In this document: positions 25,802-34,554 of the stretch, one piece after another | How the letters are laid out: every line of letters begins with the position of its first letter | How positions within the stretch are numbered: position 1 is the first letter of the stretch | Source of the DNA: Cyclobacterium qasimii M12-11B | GTDB taxonomy: Bacteria > Bacteroidota > Bacteroidia > Cytophagales > Cyclobacteriaceae | Assembly: GCF_000427295.1 (NCBI RefSeq) | Contig: NZ_ATNM01000156.1 | Coordinates: 62,001 to 126,000, forward strand | DNA length: 64,000 bases | Reading direction: 5' to 3' | The notes under the pieces: generated by a model | Database searches by the model: none | Told to the model about the DNA's origin: nothing | What the model saw: the letters and a program-made list of their open reading frames with translations, nothing else | Translations under genes and position numbers: made by a program

Positions 25802-26882
25802 GTGTCTAACTGGATTAAACCATGTATAATTACTTTGTGTTTATTCGCTAACTTTTCAGAAGTGGAAGCCAGGCAAGCCAAAGAAGACAGTACCGTTTTC
25901 AAAGCATTGCCTTTGGCTTATTTCACGCCTGAAACGAGGATAGCGGTAGAGGGCTTTGCCTTTTACAGCTTTTATGCCAGGAACAGTCTGAGAAAGTCGA
26001 ATTTGCGACTCTTTATCACTTTCACACAAAACATGCAATACTTGTTCACCCTTCCATGGCAGGTATATACCGCAGATGATCAATACTTTCTGAATGGGAG
26101 CATTGATTACCGCAAATTTCCGGAGTACTATTATGGGTTGGGAAATGACACCAAAGAAGACTCCAGGGCGCTTTATGAATTTAAGGCACTAACAATTAAG
26201 AGCAAAAGCTATAAAAAATAAAAGGAATACCTATTTTGGCTTGGCGCTTCAAGGACAACGATTGATTCCTGAGTTTTCCGAGACTGAAACCGTTTTTGAT
26301 GATATAGTAGCAAAAAACGGAAGAGGTGGATACAGTTATTTAGGTTTTGGCCCTTCTTTAATGTTGGACCGCCGAGATCATATTTTATCTCCTTCATCAG
26401 GAAGTTTTATAGAATTAACGCCTTTGTTTGCTTTAGGCAAAACCGCAGGATCAGCTTTTAATTTTGGCATGATAAGCCTTGATTTCAGGCACTATTGGCC
26501 AATTTCTGAAAAAATCACCTGGGCCAATCAGCTATTGACGCAGCTGTCTTATGGAGAAGTACCTTTTCGGGTATTGCCTACCTTGGGTGGGCCCTTCTTT
26601 CATCGAGGCTATTACCAAGGTAGATTTAGGGATCGTCATTTAGCTGTTTTACAAACGGAATATCGACAGCATGTCATTGGAAGGTTTGGTTTTGCAGTTT
26701 TCGGCTCCGCAGGAAGAGTATACAATACTTTAAGAGAGGATTTATTCAAACAAATACACCTTGCTGCTGGTGGAGGCCTTAGGTTTCGAATAAGCAAAAA
26801 TGATAGAACAAATGTAAGGTTGGACTACAGCTTTACACCTGACTCCAGGGGTTTCTATATTTATTTCGCTGAGGCATTTTGA
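25802..26882 (+). pseudogene. BamA/TamA-like (surface antigen) outer-membrane protein, apparent frameshift in A6 run
   Basis: The first frame (25802-26221) encodes a signal peptide and the first barrel strands, then hits TAA after SKSYKK. The second frame (to 26882) goes on with NTYFGLALQGQRLIPEF, YLGFGPSLMLDRRDHILSPSSGSF, GPFFHRGYYQGRFRDRH and the terminal VRLDYSFTPDSRGFYIYF. LDRRD.. and GG..RGY..GRFRD are the marks of the BamA/TamA/D15 barrel. Dropping one A at 26213-26218 restores 359 residues. The start is GTG at 25802, directly after an in-frame TAG. The protein would insert in the outer membrane; no POTRA domain is evident. Confidence 0.75.
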
Positions 26883-26887
26883 AAAAC

Positions 26888-27922
26888 ATGAGCTATAAGA
26901 GTAACTTCTTCACCAAATTGACCCACTGGGAATATTGGCCAACCTGGTTGGTCTATTTGCCTGTTGTATTTTATTATATTCTACTTTCTTTAAGGGCGAG
27001 ATCTTTCTTTTTTTTCACCCTTGCCAATCCGGATATGGAAATGGGAGGGCTTTACAATTGTAGCAAATACCGTCAGTTGAGTAAGCTTCCAGAAGCTTTA
27101 AAACCGAAAACGATCTTTCTTAAAACCGGTTCTTCCCTTGAATTTGCGAGTAAAGCATTAATACTCCATGGTATTAACTATCCCATTATCGCAAAGCCTG
27201 ACAGGGGAGAACGTGGTACGGCAGTCAAAGTAATTAGTAGTACTGAACAACTTGACAATTACCTACAGGAAAGTGAATCAGATGTCCTTTTGCAAGAGTT
27301 CATTCAAAGCGCCTTTGAAGCGGGGGTATTCTATTATAGGTTACCTAGCCAAAGTTCAGGTGTAATTCCTTCTATTGTTTTAAAGGATTTTTTGACGGTA
27401 ATTGGAGATGGAAAAACTAACCTCAAAGACTTAGTATACGATATTCCAAGAGGGCGGCTTGTTAGCACTGAATTGTTTAAAGATGGACGGCTGAATCCAG
27501 AAGAAGTATTGGCTTTCGGTAAAGAAAAGTTACTTGAACCCATCGGAAATCATAATAGAGGAACAAAGTTTCTGGATGGGACACACCTTTCCAATGCTGA
27601 GTTAATTCAAGTCTTTGACAGGATAAGTCAGCAATTAGGCACCTTTTTTTATGGGCGTGTGGACCTAAAAGCACCTTCATTGGAAGAATTTATCAAGGGA
27701 AAAGGAATAAAGATTTTAGAAATAAATGGTGTAAATGCAGAGCCGGCCCATATTTATGATCCTTCTGCAAAGTTTACTGATGGAATTGTGACGCTTTTGA
27801 AACATTGGAGCATTATCTTTAAAATCAGCAGGGAAAATAAACATCGAGCCTTGTCACCTGTTTCAATAAAAGAAGCCTGGATCCATTACAAAAAATGGAA
27901 AAAGATTAAAAAAATTATCTGA
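26888..27922 (+). CDS. ATP-grasp enzyme, D-alanine-D-alanine ligase-like
   Basis: A 344-residue protein. An N-terminal hydrophobic stretch (WPTWLVYLPVVFYYILLSLRA) may anchor it to the inner membrane. The ATP-grasp core follows: YPIIAKPDRGERGTAVKVI (glycine-rich loop), DVLLQEFIQSAFEAGVFYYR (base binding) and ILEINGVNAEPAHIYDP, which carries the Mg ligands. Such enzymes join a carboxylate to an amine or thiol. ATG at 26888 is preferred to the TTG three codons earlier. It starts 5 bp after the barrel gene, hinting at a shared envelope task. Confidence 0.75.
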   Translation: MSYKSNFFTKLTHWEYWPTWLVYLPVVFYYILLSLRARSFFFFTLANPDMEMGGLYNCSKYRQLSKLPEALKPKTIFLKTGSSLEFASKALILHGINYPIIAKPDRGERGTAVKVISSTEQLDNYLQESESDVLLQEFIQSAFEAGVFYYRLPSQSSGVIPSIVLKDFLTVIGDGKTNLKDLVYDIPRGRLVSTELFKDGRLNPEEVLAFGKEKLLEPIGNHNRGTKFLDGTHLSNAELIQVFDRISQQLGTFFYGRVDLKAPSLEEFIKGKGIKILEINGVNAEPAHIYDPSAKFTDGIVTLLKHWSIIFKISRENKHRALSPVSIKEAWIHYKKWKKIKKII

Positions 27923-28018
27923 AATTGTCAGGACGGTTGATGTACTACGTCTGTTTTTGTAGTAATGGAAGTTTTCCTTTAAGCATTATTAAGTAATAAA
28001 TCACCCAAAAAAAGAATC

Positions 28019-28534
28019 ATGCAAGCTGAATGTAAACAGAATCTAAATCAACTTTCTTTACTTTTGGAAAGCTTGTCCACGGAGCAATACAATTACAAAT
28101 CTGAATTATTGTCAGGTGCTTCCATTGGCCAGCATATTCGTCATATTATTGAGTTTTATACCTGCCTTAGCGAATCCTTTTATTTAAAGCTAACTCAGAT
28201 CAATTATGACAAAAGAAAACGAGATCGATCAATAGAACAAGAAACCAAAAATGCAATTCTTGCCATTGATAAATTGATAGCCTTTTTAAATGAAGAAAAA
28301 GTCGTAGGAAAGGCAACTTTGGTGGCTAACTTTTCACTTGAGGACAATCACGACTGCATTATGCCATCATCTTACAGGAGAGAACTTGCTTATTGCCTGG
28401 AGCATAGCATTCATCACCAGGCATTGATAAAAATTTCTCTTTCGGACCAAGGTCTACGACATCTTGTAGACGAAGATTTTGGAGTTGCTCCATCTACGAC
28501 AAAAGCTTGCCAAACGAAGGCTATTAATTCCTAA
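28019..28534 (+). CDS. DinB-like four-helix-bundle protein
   Basis: A 171-residue protein with the DinB fold pattern: SGASIGQHIRHIIEFY holds the first metal His residues and CLEHSIHHQALIKISL the later ones. DinB-family proteins are metal-binding four-helix bundles, some acting in thiol transfer or damage response; most are uncharacterised. It has no signal peptide. It follows the ATP-grasp gene by 96 bp. A second DinB-like gene, this one exported, lies at 30909 on the other strand; the two are only distantly alike. Confidence 0.75.
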   Translation: MQAECKQNLNQLSLLLESLSTEQYNYKSELLSGASIGQHIRHIIEFYTCLSESFYLKLTQINYDKRKRDRSIEQETKNAILAIDKLIAFLNEEKVVGKATLVANFSLEDNHDCIMPSSYRRELAYCLEHSIHHQALIKISLSDQGLRHLVDEDFGVAPSTTKACQTKAINS

Positions 28535-28834
28535 ATATGGAATGCCATTTCGCGATGAAATCGCTATAAAATCAGCCACTTATTTGCTATGCTAAAATCC
28601 AAATATGCTGATTTCTTGCGATTGCAACAGTACCTTATGGAGTCGGAACAAGCCCTAGGTACTAAATTTCATAATTCCATCTAACTTTTTCTAGAAACAA
28701 CGATTTAAAATCCAAGGGGTATAACTCATGGAAAAGTGAATTGCAAAATCTCCCAATCTAGTTGCCTTATATTTTTTTCAGGTTTATGAATTCAGAATAA
28801 ATAGTCAATTTCAATCAGGTTTTACCAGGAGACT
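28535..28834. other. intergenic region without identified feature
   Basis: A 300 bp gap between convergent genes. Only a small GCGAT/ATCGC hairpin close to the left end was noted. No RNA gene or convincing ORF was seen. Confidence 0.4.
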
Positions 28835-29593
28835 TTATTCGTTCAAATTCCAATTGTAATCTTTGTAGGTAATTTCTGCATCCTTGTTCAAAGGTTTAGT
28901 TGCATATTGATTTATAAAATCAACTAAGCTTCCATTCTTTGTAAAGTCGGATGAGAACCATGAAAATAAGCTAGAAACTGCTGCACGATTATTTGCTAAA
29001 TCATTGTAGTTGGGATCATTGATAAATGAACGAGCGGATTGTTCCAATTCTGCGTCCAAATTTTTAGCCGTATAAGCCCGATTCCACAATCTTGGACAAG
29101 AGATTGAGGCACAATTGATCGCAAAATGAATTCTTGGCTCATCAAATTCTTTCCTCAGTATTTTGTGTTCTATTTCATCCAGGCTAGCAGGCTTTCCTCC
29201 AATTTCGAAAAACTCCAAATGCCAGACAGTGTTCACAATGGGAATGCTTAATTTGGGACCAATGTCCCTAATACTCTCAACCGGATAATGATTGATGATC
29301 AATTTAATGGTGTAAGCATTGTAAGCATTGATCCAATACGCAAGTTGTTCGGCTTCAGACCAGGCATTTCTATCTGGCGCGTTATTGCTGAGCAATGCCA
29401 AATAGGTGTCTAGTTTGTCAACGTCTGCTATAAACCCTTTATAGTCTACCTTTCCCTGCTCAGATACATGCATTTTTAGCAGGGTATCAAAGGTAGAATG
29501 ACTAGGTGGAGTAGTGCCTACCTGACCTAGGCTGGAACTCCCGCATGAAAGGTTTATCAACAAAATACTGAAGTAAAATAATAGATTTGTCAT
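28835..29593 (-). CDS. DUF547 domain lipoprotein
   Basis: A 252-residue protein with a signal peptide and lipobox LLINLSC (Cys17). The domain is DUF547: AEQLAYWINAYNAYTIKLII, ASLDEIEHKILR and RIHFAINCASISCPRL are its marks, with conserved Cys in CASISCP. The function of the domain is unknown, though the fold shows features of a papain-like or transglutaminase-like active site. The ATG begins directly after the stop of the HAD gene, so the two are coupled. Confidence 0.85.
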   Translation of the reverse strand: MTNLLFYFSILLINLSCGSSSLGQVGTTPPSHSTFDTLLKMHVSEQGKVDYKGFIADVDKLDTYLALLSNNAPDRNAWSEAEQLAYWINAYNAYTIKLIINHYPVESIRDIGPKLSIPIVNTVWHLEFFEIGGKPASLDEIEHKILRKEFDEPRIHFAINCASISCPRLWNRAYTAKNLDAELEQSARSFINDPNYNDLANNRAAVSSLFSWFSSDFTKNGSLVDFINQYATKPLNKDAEITYKDYNWNLNE

Positions 29594-30271
29594 TTATATA
29601 TGTGGTATTAGTTGAGCTGAAAGTTGGATGATGTCCTCAGCGACATATTTATTATTTGGGGACAAGGAAAAATTAATTTTCCCAGGTCTTTGTATAAAAG
29701 CTGTTTGCAAGCCTACTTTAGAAGCTCCAATGAGATCCCAGGGATGGGCAGCCACCATCAATGCCTTGTCTGAAGATATTTCCATTCTATCCAGTACATG
29801 CTTGTAAGTGTCAGGATGAGGTTTAAATTTTCCTACACTTTGAATGCTGAATATCCGCTCGAAAAATTGACTGATTCCAGCCGAATTCAACTGCTCATTT
29901 ACTACCTCCAAGGTGCCATTGCTAAGTGCAACGATTAAAAAACCGGCATTCTTTAAACGCTGAAGCCCTTCTGCAACATCTGGGTGTGGCGACAGGGACT
30001 TGAATTTGGTTAAAATTGCTTTCCTTGTTTCAGGTGAAAGGTCTTTGCCATAACTATTTGCAGTCATCTCCAAGCAAGCATCAGCGATTAACGAAAAATC
30101 ATCAGTACCAGCAGAAATCGTTTCTACCAAAGAATAATGCAACAAGGATTGGAACCACTTGTCTGCTGCATTTTGATCCCCGATAGCTTGATTAATGGCG
30201 GTTGCGATTGATTTTGTATCCAGAAGGGTTTCATTTACGTCAAATATTAATAATTGTGGTGAGGAAGGCAT
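29594..30271 (-). CDS. HAD hydrolase, haloacid dehalogenase type II
   Basis: A 225-residue protein of the L-2-haloacid dehalogenase subfamily. Motif I FDVNETLLDT contains the nucleophile Asp and differs from phosphatases in having N-E-T-L. Motif II is VALSNGT, the Lys motif is QSVGKFKPHPDTY, and motif III is MVAAHPWDLIGA. The family cleaves short haloalkanoic acids, but some members are general phosphatases. ATG at 30271 (MPSSPQLLIFD) is used; a TTG lies three codons before. The DUF547 gene follows with no gap. Confidence 0.86.
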   Translation of the reverse strand: MPSSPQLLIFDVNETLLDTKSIATAINQAIGDQNAADKWFQSLLHYSLVETISAGTDDFSLIADACLEMTANSYGKDLSPETRKAILTKFKSLSPHPDVAEGLQRLKNAGFLIVALSNGTLEVVNEQLNSAGISQFFERIFSIQSVGKFKPHPDTYKHVLDRMEISSDKALMVAAHPWDLIGASKVGLQTAFIQRPGKINFSLSPNNKYVAEDIIQLSAQLIPHI

Positions 30272-30330
30272 AATTTTCAAATTTTAGAAAGGAGACTTTA
30301 TTGACTGGAATGGTGGTATTAGAAGAACAA

Positions 30331-30831
30331 TTAATGCACTTTTTCACCTTTATTCAGCCAGACTCCCCACATTTTATTGTAGGTGTGTACTTGGTTGGTT
30401 GGTATGCTGTCTAAGCGAAATACAGGATTGTTTTCGTTCACCCAATGGAAGATTCCACCATAGAGATTATAAACTTCACTGTAGCCACTTTGTTTTAATT
30501 TCTTGCCGATCTCCTGACTTCTGGCGCCTATAGAGCAGTAAACTACTATAGGTTGGTCTTTAGGGATTCCTTTTACGGTCGACATGTCAAAGTTATCATA
30601 GCCTACCCATTGGGCCCCTTTCAAATGACTCACATTGAATTCATTTTTCTCACGGGTATCCAACAAAACGGCACCATTGATCAAATCTTTTTGACCTGGG
30701 TAGACCAAAGCAAAATTCTTATCATAGGTGCTATTTAGCAAAGCTTTATACGGTAGGCTTTGTCCATAAGTTTCCTGTCCTGAAAAGGCAGAAGCAATTA
30801 GCCAAAAAGAAAGAATGTATAGGGCTTTCAT
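30331..30831 (-). CDS. exported rhodanese-like protein
   Basis: A 166-residue protein with a signal peptide (LYILSFWLIASAFSGQ) and one rhodanese domain: GAVLLDTREKNEFNVSHLKGA and the active-site loop VVYCSIGARSQEIG with its Cys. YNLYGGIFHWVNE is the conserved end. It would move sulfane sulfur or serve in thiol exchange in the periplasm; the acceptor is unknown. It stands 60 bp upstream of the HAD gene on the same strand. Confidence 0.85.
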   Translation of the reverse strand: MKALYILSFWLIASAFSGQETYGQSLPYKALLNSTYDKNFALVYPGQKDLINGAVLLDTREKNEFNVSHLKGAQWVGYDNFDMSTVKGIPKDQPIVVYCSIGARSQEIGKKLKQSGYSEVYNLYGGIFHWVNENNPVFRLDSIPTNQVHTYNKMWGVWLNKGEKVH

Positions 30832-30908
30832 GGCATTAGAACAAAATCTCTGCCCTAATAATTTCTAAAACCCTAAATAAACTTTAGCGATTACGCCTTT
30901 TTTTCAAT

Positions 30909-31436
30909 TTACCAGCCTACGTAACCAGGTGCTTTTATGCCATTTAACCGAAGGTAGACCAAACACTGTCCACGGTGATGTGTTTGATGTCCCCGGAGCA
31001 AATAAAAAATATTCTCCTTGGTCATGTTCTCGTTAGCAAAGACAATCTCTTCGTCTAATTGGCTTTTCTCTGTTTCTTTTATTAATTCAAGCACATAGTT
31101 ATTGGCTGCGTCCAAAATTTCAATGATCGAATCTTTATCCAAAGATTGACTGTCCTCCTTTTCAAAAAAAGACTTTCTTTCTCCGTTGATGGTTGCAGTA
31201 AGGTAGCTGATATTACTTGCGATATGTAATATTTGATCCCCAAAGGACATGGCTTCTGGTGTAGGTTTGTAATCATATAGGTTGGCAGGCATGGCTTCAG
31301 CCAATTCCCTTGAATTACTCATGCTACGTTTCCAAACATCAGGGAATTGATCGAAAAAATATGTTTGTGCCTTTAAATCTGAACTTCCCATGACTAAAAC
31401 CAATAGAACTAATTGAATATATATAAATGCTTTCAT
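30909..31436 (-). CDS. exported DinB family protein
   Basis: A 175-residue protein. MKAFIYIQLVLLVLVMGSSDLKAQ is taken as start and signal peptide; the frame is open 13 codons more upstream. The mature part is a four-helix bundle: MSFGDQILHIASNISYL with the first His and LLRGHQTHHRGQCLVYLRL with the H-x3-H motif near the C terminus. This is the exported DinB subtype common in Bacteroidota, of unknown function. Confidence 0.78.
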   Translation of the reverse strand: MKAFIYIQLVLLVLVMGSSDLKAQTYFFDQFPDVWKRSMSNSRELAEAMPANLYDYKPTPEAMSFGDQILHIASNISYLTATINGERKSFFEKEDSQSLDKDSIIEILDAANNYVLELIKETEKSQLDEEIVFANENMTKENIFYLLRGHQTHHRGQCLVYLRLNGIKAPGYVGW

Positions 31437-31637
31437 AATTGGGAGCAATAAAAACATCTTAGCCGTAAAAACCAATAGTGAAATGGTTGAGTGGCTGATT
31501 TTGAACTGGTTTCATTAGGTAGTGGAAAGCTGTCGCATAGTTGGAGTAAAGGTAAAACTGCCTTAAGCCACAGTAATTTACCTCAAATTGAAAACTAGTA
31601 GCAGCTGGTTTTCGTTTCCATTATTAAACCCGCCTAT

Positions 31638-32489
31638 ATGCATCAAAATACCATCAGGTTTCTTCTATTGTCTTTTTTATTAATTCCATTTTTTTCAGGC
31701 TGCTTTTCTTTCAGAGACAGTGAAAAAAGCCTCCATAAATTGATGGAAAAGGAGGACGCTTCTTTTGATATCAATTATTTTGAGAAGTATTCTCTAAGGT
31801 GGTTATGGTACGAGAATCAAGACAAGGATGCACCAATACTGCTGTTTATTCATGGTGCTCCCGGTTCCTCTTCTGCTTTTCTATCTTATATTCAGGAAGA
31901 TACTTTACGGAAAGACTTTTCGATTCTCATAATTGACCGACTAGGTTACGGCTATTCTGACTATGGCAATTACCAACCCATTCCCGATCAATTTGAGGCC
32001 ATAGATACATTGATGAAAGAAGTTCGGGAAAATAATCAAAAGGTCTATACCGTAGGACATTCCTATGGTGGAACCATCGCCGGCTATACGGCCATTCAAG
32101 ATCCGGATTGGCTGACTGGCACGATAATGATCGCTCCAGCCTTGGATCCTGAACAAGAGAAATACTTATGGTTTGGTAAACTGGCCTTGTATAAAAGTAC
32201 CCGATGGATGGTTTCCAAATCTCTGAGAGTAGCTGCTGATGAAAAGTATTCCCATGAAGAAGAACTTAGAACATTTGTAAATGACTGGGGCCAAATAAAT
32301 TCTCCAATCCTCCATATTCATGGAGATAAAGATGGTTTGGTACCTTACGGAAACATTGAATTTTCAGAGGAAAAAATTCCTGGAAAATGGTTAAAAACGA
32401 AAACCATAACTGGAGAAGGGCACTTGCTGCCTTTCACTGAAAAGGAGCTAATGATTAAAGAAATTTTACAATTTATTCGTCAAAGTTGA
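31638..32489 (+). CDS. alpha/beta hydrolase lipoprotein
   Basis: A 283-residue protein with signal peptide and lipobox IPFFSGC (Cys22). The hydrolase core has LFIHGAPGSSSAF (oxyanion hole), the nucleophile elbow GHSYGGT, Asp in HGDKDGLVPYG and His in GEGHLLPF. It probably works as a lipid-anchored esterase or peptidase in the periplasm; the substrate is unknown. It is divergent from the DinB gene and 160 bp ahead of the DUF2892 gene. Confidence 0.85.
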   Translation: MHQNTIRFLLLSFLLIPFFSGCFSFRDSEKSLHKLMEKEDASFDINYFEKYSLRWLWYENQDKDAPILLFIHGAPGSSSAFLSYIQEDTLRKDFSILIIDRLGYGYSDYGNYQPIPDQFEAIDTLMKEVRENNQKVYTVGHSYGGTIAGYTAIQDPDWLTGTIMIAPALDPEQEKYLWFGKLALYKSTRWMVSKSLRVAADEKYSHEEELRTFVNDWGQINSPILHIHGDKDGLVPYGNIEFSEEKIPGKWLKTKTITGEGHLLPFTEKELMIKEILQFIRQS

Positions 32490-32535
32490 TTGTTGATTAA
32501 TAAGTTGTTACCCTTGCTAAAGTAATTTTGTCTTA

Positions 32536-32551
32536 GGTGACATAAATCACT
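32536..32551 (+). promoter_or_regulatory. candidate Crp/Fnr-type operator ahead of the DUF2892 gene
   Basis: GTGA-CATAAA-TCAC at 32537-32550 is a perfect dyad of the Crp/Fnr family (GTGA-N6-TCAC). A TATTTTTA box at 32573-32580 (one mismatch to TAnnTTTG) would place the dyad near -41, the usual position for a class II activator. Regulator not known. Confidence 0.35.
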
Positions 32552-32649
32552 TATATTCTGAATTATAACGGTTATTTTTATTGCATGCATGAGCCTTTAA
32601 TAGGCTCCTTTGCTCTTCACATTTCTTTTTCAATAAAAATAAAAGCATC

Positions 32650-32892
32650 ATGACAAAAAACATGGGATCAGCCGACAAAATAGTAAGAACGATAATTGCT
32701 ATTGTTGCACTATACCTTTATTTCTCAGGAACTGTGACAGGAACAGTAGGTATTGTTCTAATCGTTCTCGCAGTTGTATTTTTATTGACAAGCCTGGTAA
32801 GTTTCTGTCCGCTTTATACATTGTTTGGTATGAAAACCTGTAAAACAAAAAAGCATAAGCTTTTTAACATAGGAAGGATCCGGAAGTTATAG
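32650..32892 (+). CDS. DUF2892 (YgaP-like) inner-membrane protein
   Basis: An 80-residue protein with two membrane helices (IVRTIIAIVALYLYFSGTV and IVLIVLAVVFLLTSLVSFC) and the family motif FCPLYTLFGMKTCK, as in the membrane part of YgaP. The full-length E. coli protein also has a rhodanese domain; here only the membrane part exists. Function unknown, often near sulfur-transfer or oxygen-responsive genes. A candidate Crp/Fnr site lies upstream and a strong terminator downstream. Confidence 0.85.
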   Translation: MTKNMGSADKIVRTIIAIVALYLYFSGTVTGTVGIVLIVLAVVFLLTSLVSFCPLYTLFGMKTCKTKKHKLFNIGRIRKL

Positions 32893-32943
32893 ATTTGGGG
32901 CTAAATGATATTGCTTTCTTAAAGTTTAGCCAATAAAAAGACA

Positions 32944-32980
32944 AAAAGACAGGAACAATTAATATTTGTTCCTGTCTTTT
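32944..32980. terminator. bidirectional intrinsic terminator
   Basis: AAAAGACAGGAACAA (32944-32958) and TTGTTCCTGTCTTTT (32966-32980) form a perfect 15 bp stem with a 7 nt loop. It serves the DUF2892 gene (stop 32892) and the convergent AAA+ gene (stop 33025). Confidence 0.85.
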
Positions 32981-33024
32981 GCATTAATCTAGTCTAGAGC
33001 CGAGTATTTTCAGATGATCTGAGT

Positions 33025-34551
33025 TTACTGCTCGTCAAAATCATCCTCTTCTTCATCTCCGGGTGCACCCAGGTCAAACATGCTGCTGAACAGGTCATTG
33101 AACTGCATGCCGGTATCCAGTAACTTTTTGCTCAGTTGACTGTGTTCCGCCAAACCATGCAGGGCAAACTCCATGTAAAACTCTTTTTCCTTCTCAGGAA
33201 GTTCTTTTACAAATTGAGTAGTGATCTTTTCTAAACCAGGAACATCATGAAGTAGTTTTTTGTATTCTTTATCGCTTTGGGAAGCGAGTATATCCAGGCT
33301 ATTGCCTTCACCAAACCAAGACAATGGCAGTACATAAGGATTGCCTACTTTGGCTTTCTTTTTCTGTTCAGGTGAAGGGAAGTTTTGGGCAAACATGGTG
33401 CGAATGGCTTTTCCAATTAGGTTATAAGCTACAATTCCAGCGCCTTCTTGTTCCCCTTCATAGACGAGTTCTACCTTGCCCGTGATTGCCGGAATTACCC
33501 CAATAAGATCTACGATTCGGACAATGGTGTCGTTTTCATTGTTGATGTACAACCTGCGTTCAGCAGCAGAAATCAGGTTTTCGTAAGCAGAAATGGTCAG
33601 CCTGGCAGAAACGCCACTCTTTTCATCCACATATTCGCTTTCTCTGGCCTCTACAGCTATTTGTTCGATCAGATCCTTCATCAGTTCAGGCACATGAATC
33701 TGAGACATAGGCCTGTCCTTGATTTTGGCTTCCTGTTCCGTTATTTTTCTACCTATTGCGATGCTTTTTGGATAATGGGTAATGATCTGGCTTTCTATCC
33801 TGTCTTTAAGAGGCGTCACAATGCTTCCTCTATTGGTATAATCCTCAGGATTGGCAGTAAAGACAAATTGAAGGTCCAAAGGAAGCCTTAATTTAAAACC
33901 CCTGATCTGTATATCACCCTCTTGAAGGATATTAAAAAGTGCCACCTGAATCCTTGCCTGCAAATCTGGTAATTCATTGATGACAAAAATGGAGCGGTTG
34001 GATCGTGGCACCAAGCCAAAGTGAATGACCTTTTCATCATTGTATGACAACTTCATCGTTGCAGCCTTGATGGGATCTACATCACCTATCAAATCTGCAA
34101 CCGACACGTCTGGTGTTGCCAGTTTTTCAGTATAGCGGTCTTCTTTTGCCCACCAATAAATTGGGGTTTCATCTCCTTTTTCAGCGATTAAGGCTTTGGC
34201 AAAAGTAGAAATAGGACTCATAGGATCATCATTCAATTCTGCTCCTACCACAACAGGCACATAATCATCCAATAGCATGGTCATCATCCTGGCAATCCTT
34301 GTTTTGGCCTGACCCCGTAGGCCCAAAAGGTTGATATTGTGCTTGGAAAGAATGGCCCTTTCAATATCAGGTATTACTGTATCTTCATAACCCCAAACGC
34401 CTTCGAAAACATTTTCTTTGTTCTTGATTTTTTGAATAAGGTTGCTTCTAAGTTCTTCTTTGATTGATTTGGGACTGTAACCAACCGCTTTTAATTGTCC
34501 CAGGGTTTTTATTTTCAGTAAATCTTTATTGTTCATTTCTGTGTATTCCAT
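33025..34551 (-). CDS. magnesium chelatase ChlI-like AAA+ ATPase
   Basis: A 508-residue AAA+ protein. The Walker A-like loop LLGLRGQAKTR (about residues 76-86) has the MoxR/ChlI form, Walker B-like and sensor parts read SIFVINELPDL and FVFTANPEDYTNRG, and GDVDPIKA fits the ChlI insert. The C-terminal acidic tail (GDEEEDDFDEQ) is notable. Partnered with a VWA-domain protein encoded 3 bp upstream, it forms an ATPase/VWA module of the kind that remodels or loads metal into client proteins. No chlorophyll or cobalamin genes are near, so chelatase activity is not implied. Confidence 0.85.
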   Translation of the reverse strand: MEYTEMNNKDLLKIKTLGQLKAVGYSPKSIKEELRSNLIQKIKNKENVFEGVWGYEDTVIPDIERAILSKHNINLLGLRGQAKTRIARMMTMLLDDYVPVVVGAELNDDPMSPISTFAKALIAEKGDETPIYWWAKEDRYTEKLATPDVSVADLIGDVDPIKAATMKLSYNDEKVIHFGLVPRSNRSIFVINELPDLQARIQVALFNILQEGDIQIRGFKLRLPLDLQFVFTANPEDYTNRGSIVTPLKDRIESQIITHYPKSIAIGRKITEQEAKIKDRPMSQIHVPELMKDLIEQIAVEARESEYVDEKSGVSARLTISAYENLISAAERRLYINNENDTIVRIVDLIGVIPAITGKVELVYEGEQEGAGIVAYNLIGKAIRTMFAQNFPSPEQKKKAKVGNPYVLPLSWFGEGNSLDILASQSDKEYKKLLHDVPGLEKITTQFVKELPEKEKEFYMEFALHGLAEHSQLSKKLLDTGMQFNDLFSSMFDLGAPGDEEEDDFDEQ

Positions 34552-34554
34552 GTT

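Noticed and set aside
33025-34551. True magnesium chelatase subunit I
   Set aside because: No other chelatase or (bacterio)chlorophyll gene in view; only the AAA+ fold is supported.
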